Below, in pieces: positions 1 to 8,918 of a stretch of DNA of 64,000 bases. The stretch is from Pseudopedobacter sp965218985. Lineage in GTDB: Bacteria > Bacteroidota > Bacteroidia > Sphingobacteriales > Sphingobacteriaceae. The notes beneath the pieces are model-generated. The model saw only the letters and a program-made list of their open reading frames with translations, did not search any database and was not told the origin of the DNA. Both the position numbers and the translations under genes were made by a program. The stretch spans positions 2,728,001-2,792,000 of the forward strand of contig CBDCMP010000007.1 of assembly GCA_965218985.1 (NCBI GenBank). Reading direction: 5' to 3'. Position 1 is the stretch's first letter. Each line of letters opens with the position of its first letter.

Positions 1-1994
1 ATAAATACAGAGCGATGGCGGATAGCCTGAGCACAAAATATGCAGAGGTGGAGGCAGCGAGAGGCAATATTTATTCAATTGATGGTAGTTTATTAGCCAC
101 TTCTGTTCCTGAATATGATATCAGAATGGATCTTTTGGCTGGAGGCATTAAAGATGATGATGTATTTTATTCCAAAGTGGATTCGTTGGCTTATCAATTA
201 GCGCATTATTTCCATGATAAATCTGCAAGTAAATATTCCAGAATTTTAAGAAATGCAAGACAGGAAGGAGAGAGATACCTGCTTATTAAAAGAAATATCA
301 GTTACCAGGATTTAAAGACCATTAAGAGATTCCCGATTTTCAATATGGGAAGATATGCCGGAGGGATGATCGCAGAGCAGCAAAATAAGAGGATTCTTCC
401 TTTCAGAGATCTGGCTTCCAGAACTATAGGATATTATAATGTCAATTCACAAGCGGCGGTTGGTTTGGAAGGTGCTTATGGAGATTACATCAACGGGGAG
501 ACCGGAAAAAGATTGGTGCAAAGAATCGCTGGAGGCGTTTGGATGCCGGTAAATGAGGAGGTGGAAATTGCTCCGAAAGACGGCGCAGATATCATCTCCA
601 CCATAGATGTCAACATGCAGGATTTGGCGCAGCAGGCATTAAAGAAGCAATTGATTAAAAGTGAGGCAGACTTTGGGTGCGTGATGGTAATGGAGGTGAA
701 AACTGGGGAGATCAAAGCTATTGCGAATTATAGTAAGGTTGGCGACGGAGCATATAAAGAGATCTTCAATTATGCCATTGCTCAAAGTGCAGATCCGGGT
801 TCCACCTTTAAACTTGCTTCTTATTTAGTGGCGATGGAGGATGGAAAATTTGGATTGAACGACATGGTGAATACAGAAGGCGGAAGATATAAGCTATATA
901 GAAAGCTTTTTAGAGATGACCATGAGATCGCAGGGCCAATTCCCATGAAAAAGGCATTCGAAATATCTTCCAACGTAGCCATTGTTAAACAAATTTATAC
1001 GAATTATAAAGATGAACAGGAGAAATTCACTTCCGGTTTATTAGGCTTGCATCTTGGGGAGAAGTTAGGTCTGCAAATAGCGGGAGAAGGTGCTCCACTG
1101 GTTAAAACTCCCAAGAATAAATCCTGGAGTGGGATATCAATGGCTCAAATGGCTTATGGTTATGAGTTGAAGATCACTCCTATTCAAATGCTCACCTTGT
1201 ATAATGCAGTGGCTAACAATGGAAGAATGATCAGCCCTCTTTTTGTTCATGAGATCAGAAGGTTGGGTAATACGGTGGAAATGTTCAAAGCACGAACAAT
1301 AAAAGAGAAAATATGCTCGGACAAAACTTTGTCGATGTTAAAGGAAATGTTGAGAGGGGTGGTGGTGGAGGGCACAGCAAGTACCATCAATAATCCACTT
1401 TATCAGATCTCGGGAAAAACAGGTACCGCTGAGGTGGCTGATGGGGCCAAAGGTTATAAAGGGAATAAAAAATACCAGGCCTCCTTTTGCGGTTACTTCC
1501 CATCAGATAATCCTAAATACTCTATGATCGTGGTGGTGCAAAACCCGACTAAAGGGTCGTATTACGCGGCCTCCGTGGCCGGGCCAGTTTTCAGAGAAAT
1601 AGCTGATGTGGTTTATGGGAGTGATTTGGAGATGGACGATAAGGAAAAACTTCCTCAATTAGTAGGAAACACTAAGCTTCCGGAAGTAAAAAACGGGTAC
1701 AAAAAATCAGCTCAAAAAGTATACAATGCTTTTGGAATTAAAGCCTTATATGCTTCTGCCAATGAGCGTCAAATGAGTTTAGACACTAATAATGGAATTG
1801 CTTATAAAGAAGTCCAGATGAATAGAGGGATGGTTCCGGATGTAACAGGGATGGGTTTAAAAGACGCATTATATGTTTTGGGGAATTCGGGTTTAAAACC
1901 AGTGGTAAAAGGGCAGGGAGAGGTTAAAAACCAATCCCTGGCAGCAGGAACCCCAGTATATAAAGGAACAAGGATATTAATTGAATTGCAATAA
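1..1994 (+). CDS. ftsI: Penicillin-binding protein 2 / FtsI, division transpeptidase (5' end outside window)
   Basis: D,D-transpeptidase that cross-links septal peptidoglycan in the periplasm. The reading frame is open from base 3 and codes Lys-Tyr-Arg-Ala before the first Met at 15, so the N-terminal cytoplasmic/membrane part lies upstream of the window and Met-15 is not the start. Counting from that Met, the active-site STFK motif is at residues 263-266, an SSN motif near 318 and KTGT near 468, the three signatures of the penicillin-binding fold. The last ~55 residues, beginning MVPDVTGMGLKDAL, form a PASTA domain. Family members run about 700 residues, so only about 40-50 residues are missing. 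The next gene starts on the base after the stop, as expected for the head of a dcw cluster. Confidence 0.93.
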   Translation, partial: KYRAMADSLSTKYAEVEAARGNIYSIDGSLLATSVPEYDIRMDLLAGGIKDDDVFYSKVDSLAYQLAHYFHDKSASKYSRILRNARQEGERYLLIKRNISYQDLKTIKRFPIFNMGRYAGGMIAEQQNKRILPFRDLASRTIGYYNVNSQAAVGLEGAYGDYINGETGKRLVQRIAGGVWMPVNEEVEIAPKDGADIISTIDVNMQDLAQQALKKQLIKSEADFGCVMVMEVKTGEIKAIANYSKVGDGAYKEIFNYAIAQSADPGSTFKLASYLVAMEDGKFGLNDMVNTEGGRYKLYRKLFRDDHEIAGPIPMKKAFEISSNVAIVKQIYTNYKDEQEKFTSGLLGLHLGEKLGLQIAGEGAPLVKTPKNKSWSGISMAQMAYGYELKITPIQMLTLYNAVANNGRMISPLFVHEIRRLGNTVEMFKARTIKEKICSDKTLSMLKEMLRGVVVEGTASTINNPLYQISGKTGTAEVADGAKGYKGNKKYQASFCGYFPSDNPKYSMIVVVQNPTKGSYYAASVAGPVFREIADVVYGSDLEMDDKEKLPQLVGNTKLPEVKNGYKKSAQKVYNAFGIKALYASANERQMSLDTNNGIAYKEVQMNRGMVPDVTGMGLKDALYVLGNSGLKPVVKGQGEVKNQSLAAGTPVYKGTRILIELQ

Positions 1995-3455
1995 GTGGAA
2001 TCGCTAAAAGAAATATTGTATGGTGTTGCTTTAGAGCAGGTAGTGGGTTCAACCGAAGTTGAGATCAACAACCTGCAATTTGATTCCAGAAAGGTGATCA
2101 AAAAGAGTTTATTCATTGCTATAAAAGGAACACTTTCAGATGGGCACCAATTTATTGATGTAGCGATAGCTAAGGGTGCGCAAGCCATCATCTGTGAATT
2201 GCTGCCAGAGATTTTTGAAGAGAATATCACCTATGTGAAGGTGAATGATTCGGCCAAAGCTTTAGGGGTTGTGGCAGCGAATTTTTTTCATCATCCTTCA
2301 GAAAAATTGAAACTGGTGGGTGTTACGGGTACCAACGGGAAGACCACTGTGGCCACTTTGCTTTATAAACTATTTAGAGAGTTAGGATATAAGACAGGGC
2401 TGATCTCTACCGTGGAGAATCAAATTAACGGGAAGATCATGGCCTCTACGCATACCACGCCAGATCCTATCGCTTTGAATGTTTTATTGACAGAAATGGT
2501 CGCATCAGGTTGCGATTATTGTTTTATGGAGGTAAGCTCTCATGCGGTTGCTCAATATAGGATTGAAGGTTTGAACTTTATTGGTGGAATATTTACCAAT
2601 ATCACACATGATCACTTAGATTTCCATCTCACGTTTGATCATTATATTAAAGCTAAAAAAGCATTTTTTGACGGATTGAACCGTTCCGCTTTTGCACTGA
2701 CCAACGCCGATGATAAAAATGGAATGGTGATGCTTCAAAATACCAAGGCTCATAAGAAAACTTATGGCTTAAAGTCACTCACTGATTTTAAGGCGAAAAT
2801 CATTGAAAACCAATTCTCTGGTTTGCATTTAGATATGGATGGTGAAGAAGTTTATTTTAAACTGGTGGGAAGTTTCAATGCATCCAATCTTCTGGCAGTT
2901 TATGGTGCCGCATTATTGTTAGATCAGGATAAAACTAAAGTGCTCACCGTATTGAGCAGGCTTAATGGAGCTGAAGGCCGATTTGATTACATCATTTCTC
3001 CAAACAAGGTGATTGGAATTGTAGACTACGCTCATACTCCCGATGCGGTGGAGAATGTGCTCAGCACCATTGATAAAATCCGGACAAAGAGTGAACAGGT
3101 GATCACCATCATTGGCTGTGGTGGTGACAGGGATAAATCCAAACGTGCGGTAATGGCTCAGACGGCTTGTGATTGGAGTGACAAAGTCATTCTGACTTCA
3201 GATAATCCGAGGTCTGAGGATCCTGAAGATATCATTAGAGATATGCAGGTTGGTGTTTCACCAGTCAATCAAAAGAAAGTGCTTTCCATCACTGACAGGA
3301 GAGAGGCGATAAAAACTGCTTGCCATTTAGCACAACCCGGAGACATTATTCTGTTGGCAGGAAAGGGACATGAAAAATACCAGGAGATAAAAGGTTTGAG
3401 AAGTGATTTTGATGACAAAAAGATTTTGAATGATTGTTTCAATCAGTTGATTTAA
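1995..3455 (+). CDS. murE: UDP-MurNAc-tripeptide synthetase MurE (meso-diaminopimelate adding)
   Basis: Cytoplasmic Mur ligase adding the third residue to UDP-MurNAc-L-Ala-D-Glu. The ATP-binding loop TGTNGKTT is at residues 111-118, followed by central and C-terminal Mur ligase domains. The DNPR motif at residues 403-406 is the family signature for meso-diaminopimelate rather than lysine, so a DAP-type cell wall is predicted. The start is GTG at 1995, directly after the ftsI stop with no gap; no better in-frame start exists before the conserved N-terminus. Length 486 is normal. Function is secure; the non-ATG start is the only uncertain point. Confidence 0.95.
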   Translation: MESLKEILYGVALEQVVGSTEVEINNLQFDSRKVIKKSLFIAIKGTLSDGHQFIDVAIAKGAQAIICELLPEIFEENITYVKVNDSAKALGVVAANFFHHPSEKLKLVGVTGTNGKTTVATLLYKLFRELGYKTGLISTVENQINGKIMASTHTTPDPIALNVLLTEMVASGCDYCFMEVSSHAVAQYRIEGLNFIGGIFTNITHDHLDFHLTFDHYIKAKKAFFDGLNRSAFALTNADDKNGMVMLQNTKAHKKTYGLKSLTDFKAKIIENQFSGLHLDMDGEEVYFKLVGSFNASNLLAVYGAALLLDQDKTKVLTVLSRLNGAEGRFDYIISPNKVIGIVDYAHTPDAVENVLSTIDKIRTKSEQVITIIGCGGDRDKSKRAVMAQTACDWSDKVILTSDNPRSEDPEDIIRDMQVGVSPVNQKKVLSITDRREAIKTACHLAQPGDIILLAGKGHEKYQEIKGLRSDFDDKKILNDCFNQLI

Positions 3456-3469
3456 ATAGAAATGAATTA

Positions 3470-4765
3470 ATGTTATACCATCTCTTTAATTATCTAGATA
3501 AACAGTTTGATTTTCCAGGAGCAGGCGTGTTCCAGTTCATCTCTTTTAGAGCTGGTATGGCGATGATCCTGTCTTTAATCATTACCACTGTTTATGGGAA
3601 CAGATTGATCAATTATTTGAGCTATAAGCAAGTTGGTGAAACGGTTAGGAATCTGGGTTTAGAGGGACAAAATCAAAAACAAGGCACGCCCACCATGGGA
3701 GGTTTGATCATTATAGCTGGTGTTTTGATCCCTACTTTGCTATTCGCCAGGGTGGAGAACATTTATATCATGCTGATGCTGATCACCACCGTTTGGATGG
3801 GGGCGATAGGTTTTTTAGATGATTATATCAAAATCTTCAAAAAAAATAAAGAAGGTTTAGCAGGCAGATTTAAAATTGTAGGCCAGGTGGGTTTGTCGCT
3901 AATCATAGGCTGGACCATGTATTTCCATCCTGATATCCTTATCAGGCAAACCGTTACAGAAACGCCCGCATCTGTTAATGTCCAAAAAATACCTGGAGGT
4001 TTAAAAGAAGAAATCATCAATGAAAAAGGGGAGAAATTAATCCGGGTGGAGAAAGCAAGCGGAGTTTACTATGCGAAGGATGTGAAATCAACCAAAACCA
4101 ATATCCCTTTTTACAAGAACAATGAATTTGATTATGCGAAAGTGTTGAGGTTTTTAGGTGATGATTATGAGAAATATGCATTAGTGGTTTTTCTGTTATT
4201 CGTAATTGTCATCATCACTGCAGTGTCAAATGGAGCTAACATCACAGATGGAATTGATGGTCTGGCGACAGGTATCTCCGCTATTATTGGGATCACATTG
4301 GCTCTACTGGCTTACGTGTCAGGTAATACCATTATTGCTGATTATTTGAAGATCATTTATATCCCTAACTCGGGTGAACTGGTGATTTTTGCGGCATCAT
4401 TTGTTGGGGCATGCATTGGCTTTCTATGGTATAATGCTTACCCAGCACAGGTTTTTATGGGGGATACCGGCAGTTTAACCATTGGAGGAATCATTGCAGT
4501 TTTTGCTATCATGATCCGGAAGGAATTATTGATTCCGATTCTTTGTGGAGTCTTCCTGATAGAGAACCTATCTGTGATTATGCAGGTGTCGTGGTTCAAA
4601 TACACCAAGAGAAGATATGGAGAGGGCAGAAGGATTTTTCTCATGTCACCTTTGCATCATCATTTCCAAAAGAAAGGCTATCATGAATCAAAAATTGTGA
4701 GCCGCTTTTGGATTGTAGGGATATTATTGGCCATCATCACCATAGTGACTTTAAAATTGAGATAG
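3470..4765 (+). CDS. mraY: Phospho-MurNAc-pentapeptide transferase MraY
   Basis: Integral membrane enzyme that transfers phospho-MurNAc-pentapeptide to undecaprenyl phosphate, forming lipid I. Visible family motifs are NITDGIDGL, MGDTGSL and HHHFQKKG, with about ten hydrophobic segments. A hydrophilic insertion (roughly residues 150-225, region 3960-4140) separates two membrane segments; I believe this is typical of Bacteroidota MraY. I chose ATG 3470 (MLYHLFNYLD, 431 residues); a TTG at 3434 is in frame but would overlap the end of murE. The stop is followed immediately by the 21-bp tandem repeat. Confidence 0.95.
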   Translation: MLYHLFNYLDKQFDFPGAGVFQFISFRAGMAMILSLIITTVYGNRLINYLSYKQVGETVRNLGLEGQNQKQGTPTMGGLIIIAGVLIPTLLFARVENIYIMLMLITTVWMGAIGFLDDYIKIFKKNKEGLAGRFKIVGQVGLSLIIGWTMYFHPDILIRQTVTETPASVNVQKIPGGLKEEIINEKGEKLIRVEKASGVYYAKDVKSTKTNIPFYKNNEFDYAKVLRFLGDDYEKYALVVFLLFVIVIITAVSNGANITDGIDGLATGISAIIGITLALLAYVSGNTIIADYLKIIYIPNSGELVIFAASFVGACIGFLWYNAYPAQVFMGDTGSLTIGGIIAVFAIMIRKELLIPILCGVFLIENLSVIMQVSWFKYTKRRYGEGRRIFLMSPLHHHFQKKGYHESKIVSRFWIVGILLAIITIVTLKLR

Positions 4766-5137
4766 CAACTAGGATACAGGACGAAAGAACCAGGATGCAG
4801 GACGAAAGAACCAAGATGCAGGACGAAAGAACCAAGATGCAGGACAAAGCAACTAAGATACAAGACAAAAGAACCAGGATATAAGACGAAAGAACCAGGA
4901 TGCAGGACAAAAGAACCAGGATATAAGACGAAAGAACCAGGATGCAGGACGAAAGAACCAGGATACAGGACGAAAGAACCAGGATGCAGGACAAAAGAAC
5001 CAGGATACAGGACAAAGCAACTAAGATACAAGACAAAAGAACTAGGATATAAGACGAAAGAACCAGGATGCAGGACAAAAGAACCAGGATACAGGACAAA
5101 GCAACTAAGATACAAGACAAAAGAACCAGGATATAAG
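4766..5137. repeat. Tandem array of ~17.7 copies of a 21-bp unit between mraY and murD
   Basis: The unit is approximately ACCAGGATGCAGGACGAAAGA, purine-rich on the plus strand. Copies vary at a few positions (GATGCAGG, GATACAGG, GATATAAG; GACGAAAGA, GACAAAAGA, GACAAAGCA). The variants recur in blocks, suggesting duplication of multi-unit segments. The array fills the whole gap from the mraY stop to two bases before the murD start, inside an otherwise compact operon. It has open frames on the minus strand only because 21 is divisible by three and the unit lacks stops there. No promoter or terminator was seen inside it. Confidence 0.95.
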
Positions 5138-5139
5138 AA

Positions 5140-6537
5140 ATGAAAAGTGTTCAGCAAAATATTCCACACCGTGCTCCCTCCCCTTCAAAAAAGATTGGGG
5201 AGAGGCGTCTCGTCATCCTAGGGGCAGGAGAAAGTGGAGTTGGAGCAGCAATTCTTGCTCAAAAGCAGGGGTTCGAAGTTTTTGTGTCTGATTTTGGAAA
5301 CGTAAAAGAAGTTCATCAATCTGAGTTAGCGTCTTTGAATATTCCTTTTGAAACTCAAAAACATACCGAAGACCTGATTTTAAATGCAGATGAAGTGATT
5401 AAAAGCCCGGGCATTCCAGATAAGACGGGCATCATCTCCAAATTGAAAGAACGTGGGACCTCCATCATCTCGGAAATCGAATTCGCCGGGAGATATTCAG
5501 ATGCTAAAATGATTTGTATTACGGGTTCTAACGGAAAGTCAACCACCACGATGCTCACTTACCATATTCTTCAAAAAGCAGGATTGAATGTGGGTTTGGC
5601 AGGTAACATAGGGAAAAGTTTTGCAAGACAGGTGGCTGCGGAGCAGTTCGAATATTATGTTTTAGAGATCAGCAGTTTTATGCTGGATAACATGTATGCT
5701 TTTAAGGCGGATATCGCCGTTTTGCTCAATATCACGCCTGACCATTTAGATAGGTATGATTATAAAATGGCCAATTACATCAAATCTAAATTCAAAATTG
5801 TGCAAAACCAAACTCCTCAAGATCATTTCATCTATTGTGATGATGACCCGGAGATTAAGAAAGTGCTGGCACAGTCCGACATCAAAAGTATAAAACATCC
5901 ATTCTCCATTGAACATGAAATTCACAATGGGGCTTATCAAAGTAATCATCATCTAATCATTAACCTCACAAATACTGATCAATTCGATATGACCATTCAA
6001 GATTTAGCGCTCCAGGGCAAACATAATATTTACAATTCTATGGCGTCCGGAATTGTTTCCAAAGTGCTGGAGTTAAGAAATGAGACCATCCGCGAAAGCA
6101 TGAGAGATTTCAAAAATATCGAACACCGTTTGGAGCATGTCTCTAACATATCCGGAATTAGTTTCATCAATGACTCTAAAGCCACGAATGTGAACTCCAC
6201 CTGGTACGCTTTGGAAAGCATGAATTCTGACGTGATCCTGATCATGGGCGGGGTGGATAAAGGTAACGATTATGGTATGCTGAAGGAGCTTGTTCATCAG
6301 AAAGTGAAGGCTATTGTATGCTTGGGTAAAGATAATAAGGCCATACATGATGCTTTTGAAGAGGAGGTGGAGGTGATAGTGAACACCTTTTCAGCTCGTG
6401 AAGCCGTGGAGGTGGCTTACCACCTGGCAAAGAAAGGTAATACAGTCCTGTTATCTCCTGCTTGTGCCAGCTTTGATTTATTTAAAAACTATGAAGACCG
6501 CGGTAACCAATTTAAGGCGGCGGTAAAAGAATTATAA
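5140..6537 (+). CDS. murD: UDP-MurNAc-L-alanine:D-glutamate ligase MurD
   Basis: Cytoplasmic ATP-dependent Mur ligase adding D-glutamate to UDP-MurNAc-L-Ala. The N-terminal Rossmann-like motif LVILGAGESGVG begins at residue 24; the ATP loop TGSNGKSTT is at 128-136; the central MurD motif LNITPDHLDRY and a C-terminal NDSKATN motif are present. The first ~22 residues (rich in Pro, Ser and Lys) precede the usual family start and are encoded by a hairpin-forming sequence (CTCCCC...GGGGAG, 5174-5199) that looks like an intergenic palindrome. The start at ATG 5140 is used because no other ATG precedes the conserved core; a GTG, TTG or ATT inside the extension is possible. The stop is one base before ftsW. 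Confidence 0.94.
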   Translation: MKSVQQNIPHRAPSPSKKIGERRLVILGAGESGVGAAILAQKQGFEVFVSDFGNVKEVHQSELASLNIPFETQKHTEDLILNADEVIKSPGIPDKTGIISKLKERGTSIISEIEFAGRYSDAKMICITGSNGKSTTTMLTYHILQKAGLNVGLAGNIGKSFARQVAAEQFEYYVLEISSFMLDNMYAFKADIAVLLNITPDHLDRYDYKMANYIKSKFKIVQNQTPQDHFIYCDDDPEIKKVLAQSDIKSIKHPFSIEHEIHNGAYQSNHHLIINLTNTDQFDMTIQDLALQGKHNIYNSMASGIVSKVLELRNETIRESMRDFKNIEHRLEHVSNISGISFINDSKATNVNSTWYALESMNSDVILIMGGVDKGNDYGMLKELVHQKVKAIVCLGKDNKAIHDAFEEEVEVIVNTFSAREAVEVAYHLAKKGNTVLLSPACASFDLFKNYEDRGNQFKAAVKEL

Positions 6538-6538
6538 A

Positions 6539-7720
6539 ATGATAAAATCGATACTCAATAAAACCAGGGGCGACAGGTGGATTTGGCTCATCATCATCCT
6601 GCTGTCGCTGATCTCTGTTTTAGCGGTGTACAGTGCCACTGGTACTTTGGCATACAAAAGAGGTGTGGGGTCAGAGTCATTGATGTTCAAGCATTTATTG
6701 TTCATCGTGCTGGGCTTTGTATTGATTTATTTTGCTCATTTGTTAAATTATCGCTATTACGCAGGCATTTCCAAAATTTTGATGGCAGTCACCATCCCGT
6801 TATTAGTTTACACGTTGCTTTTTGGCAGCCATGTGAACGATGCCAGTCGCTGGATTGCCATACCTGGTACTGGTTTGACTTTCCAAACTTCAGATTTAGC
6901 CAAATTGGCATTGATCACCTATCTCGCAAGAACATTAACCCGTCAGCAAACCAATATCAAGGATTTTAAAAGTACAGTTTTGTGGCTTTTATTGCCGATG
7001 GGTACCATTTTTATATTGATCGCTTACGCCAATCTATCCACTGCAATGATGCTGGCTGGTGTGGGCGTTTTGCTGATGTTGATTGGACGGGTGAGTTTCA
7101 AACAAATAAGCATTGTGGGAGGTGGATTATTGATATTGCTGTTGATCGTTATTCTATTGGGCCCAAGAAGGGGAGTTTATGTCTCTCGGGTAAAAGCTTA
7201 TATGCATCCCGAGATGCAGAATGCTGACAGAACGTTCCAGCAAACTCAGGCTAAGATTGCGGTTGCCTCTGGGGGTATCATGGGTAAAGGACCGGGAAAT
7301 AGCACGCAAAGAAATTTCTTGCCGCATCCTTATTCGGATTTCATCTTCGCCATCATTGTGGAGGAATACGGCATGTTCGGTGGCGTGATGCTGGTGCTGC
7401 TTTATGTGGTACTGATGTATCGAATCATTAAAATAGTGACACAGGCACCAAAGGCTTTCGGAGCTTTATTGGCAGCCGGATTAGGGTTTAGCTTAACCAT
7501 ACAAGCACTGGCGAACATGGCCGTGGCAGTCAATTTGTTCCCGGTAACTGGCGTGCCTCTGCCTTTGGTGAGTATGGGAGGGACTTCCATATTATTTACC
7601 AGTGTGGCCTTAGGGATCATATTATCTGTGAGCAAAGATGTGGAGGAATATAAAACAGAGAATGAGAATAGTGATAAGCCGAATAAAGTGATTGTGGGCG
7701 AGATTCCCGCAATCGCGTAA
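6539..7720 (+). CDS. ftsW: SEDS-family peptidoglycan polymerase FtsW
   Basis: Polytopic membrane glycosyltransferase of the SEDS family that polymerises lipid II at the septum with its partner penicillin-binding protein (here FtsI). About ten hydrophobic segments are visible. The conserved loop with DRTFQQTQAKIAVASGG, then GKGPGNS and the PYSDFIFAIIVEE stretch, matches the FtsW/RodA extracytoplasmic region, and the C-terminal FPVTGVPLPLVSMGGTS motif is diagnostic. Position between murD and murG favours FtsW over RodA. Starts one base after the murD stop; 393 residues is normal. A 97-base spacer without recognised signals separates it from murG. Confidence 0.94.
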   Translation: MIKSILNKTRGDRWIWLIIILLSLISVLAVYSATGTLAYKRGVGSESLMFKHLLFIVLGFVLIYFAHLLNYRYYAGISKILMAVTIPLLVYTLLFGSHVNDASRWIAIPGTGLTFQTSDLAKLALITYLARTLTRQQTNIKDFKSTVLWLLLPMGTIFILIAYANLSTAMMLAGVGVLLMLIGRVSFKQISIVGGGLLILLLIVILLGPRRGVYVSRVKAYMHPEMQNADRTFQQTQAKIAVASGGIMGKGPGNSTQRNFLPHPYSDFIFAIIVEEYGMFGGVMLVLLYVVLMYRIIKIVTQAPKAFGALLAAGLGFSLTIQALANMAVAVNLFPVTGVPLPLVSMGGTSILFTSVALGIILSVSKDVEEYKTENENSDKPNKVIVGEIPAIA

Positions 7721-7817
7721 TGGTAAAGGACAGCATGGTAGAATAATATGGAAGGGAGAATAAATGTTGAACTGTGCAAGTTGCATTCAATCCTTCAAAA
7801 TTAAAAATTAAAAGAAA

Positions 7818-8918
7818 ATGGCAAGAAGAATCATCATTAGTGGAGGTGGAACAGGAGGACATATCTTCCCTGCCATCGCTATTGCAAATGCTTTGAAGAA
7901 ACTGGATGCCAAAACAGAGATTTTATTTGTAGGGGCTTTGGGAAGAATGGAGATGGAGAAAGTTCCTGCTGCGGGTTATCCTATTATTGGTCTAGATATT
8001 CAGGGATTTCAGCGGGATAAGATGATGAAGAACGCTTTTCTGCCATTTAAAATTTTTGGCAGTGTGAGGAGATCGTTATCCATTGTCAAAGATTTTAATC
8101 CAAATGCAGTGGTGGGCGTAGGTGGTTATGCTTCCGGACCTTTACTTTATGCAGCATCAATGAAAGGAATTCCGGTGCTCATTCAGGAACAGAATTCTTA
8201 TGCGGGCATCACCAATAAATACTTGGCAAAAAAGGCAAAGAGAATTTGTGTGGCCTTTGATGGAATGTCTGCTTTTTTCCCAGCAGATAAAATAGTTAAA
8301 ACGGGCAATCCCGTAAGGGTTGATGCGGTAGCTGTGGAAGGTAAACGTGGGGAGGCTGCTGCTTTCTTTGAATTGGATCCCTCAAAAAAAACAGTTTTAG
8401 TAGTTGGAGGGAGCTTAGGTGCCAGAACCCTCAACAATAGTATGATGGCTGGCCTAGATCAGTTTCAAAAGGAAGATATACAGTTGATTTGGCAAACAGG
8501 AAAATTCTATTATAAAGGAATTATTGAAAAATTCGGCAATCAGCCAAAAGATAGTGGAGTAAGAATTTATGAATTTTTAAACAGAATGGATTTGGCATAT
8601 GCAATGAGCGATGTCATCATCTCCAGGGCAGGTGCAGGAACTATTGCAGAGCTTTGTTTAGTGAAAAAGCCAGTATTATTGGTGCCTTCTCCAAATGTGG
8701 CCGAAGATCACCAGGCGAAAAATGCTTTTGCACTGGTAAATAAAGAGGCTGCAATTTTAATTGCTGATAAACATGCTGAATCAGAACTGGTGGAGCAAAC
8801 CATCAAATTATTAAAAGATGAGGCACTTATGAAGTCTCTTTCTCAAAGGATAGGTGATTTGGCTCTGCCAAATGCAGATGAACAGATTGCATTGGAAATC
8901 ATGAAAATTGCAAATTAA
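7818..8918 (+). CDS. murG: UDP-GlcNAc:lipid I N-acetylglucosaminyltransferase MurG
   Basis: Peripheral membrane GT28 glycosyltransferase that converts lipid I to lipid II. The N-terminal SGGGTGGHIFPAIAIA loop (residues ~7-22) and a second glycine loop VVGGSLGARTLN near 195 are the two signature GT28 loops. The nucleotide-binding C-terminal segment SRAGAGTIAELCLVKKP follows. 366 residues, full length. The stop overlaps the murC ATG by one base (TAATG), implying translational coupling. Confidence 0.96.
   Translation: MARRIIISGGGTGGHIFPAIAIANALKKLDAKTEILFVGALGRMEMEKVPAAGYPIIGLDIQGFQRDKMMKNAFLPFKIFGSVRRSLSIVKDFNPNAVVGVGGYASGPLLYAASMKGIPVLIQEQNSYAGITNKYLAKKAKRICVAFDGMSAFFPADKIVKTGNPVRVDAVAVEGKRGEAAAFFELDPSKKTVLVVGGSLGARTLNNSMMAGLDQFQKEDIQLIWQTGKFYYKGIIEKFGNQPKDSGVRIYEFLNRMDLAYAMSDVIISRAGAGTIAELCLVKKPVLLVPSPNVAEDHQAKNAFALVNKEAAILIADKHAESELVEQTIKLLKDEALMKSLSQRIGDLALPNADEQIALEIMKIAN

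Noticed and set aside
3434..3469. TTG start of mraY at 3434 overlapping murE
   Set aside because: The 12 extra residues are hydrophilic and overlap the murE C-terminus; ATG 3470 gives the usual start.
4681..5169. Long minus-strand frames (up to 162 codons) with a seven-residue repeat over the mraY-murD gap
   Set aside because: They translate the 21-bp tandem repeat, which is open because the unit is a multiple of three without stops; there is no start context and no conserved protein, and they oppose the operon.
6577..7227. Two plus-strand frames of 130 and 81 codons inside ftsW
   Set aside because: Out-of-frame shadows of ftsW with no recognisable content.
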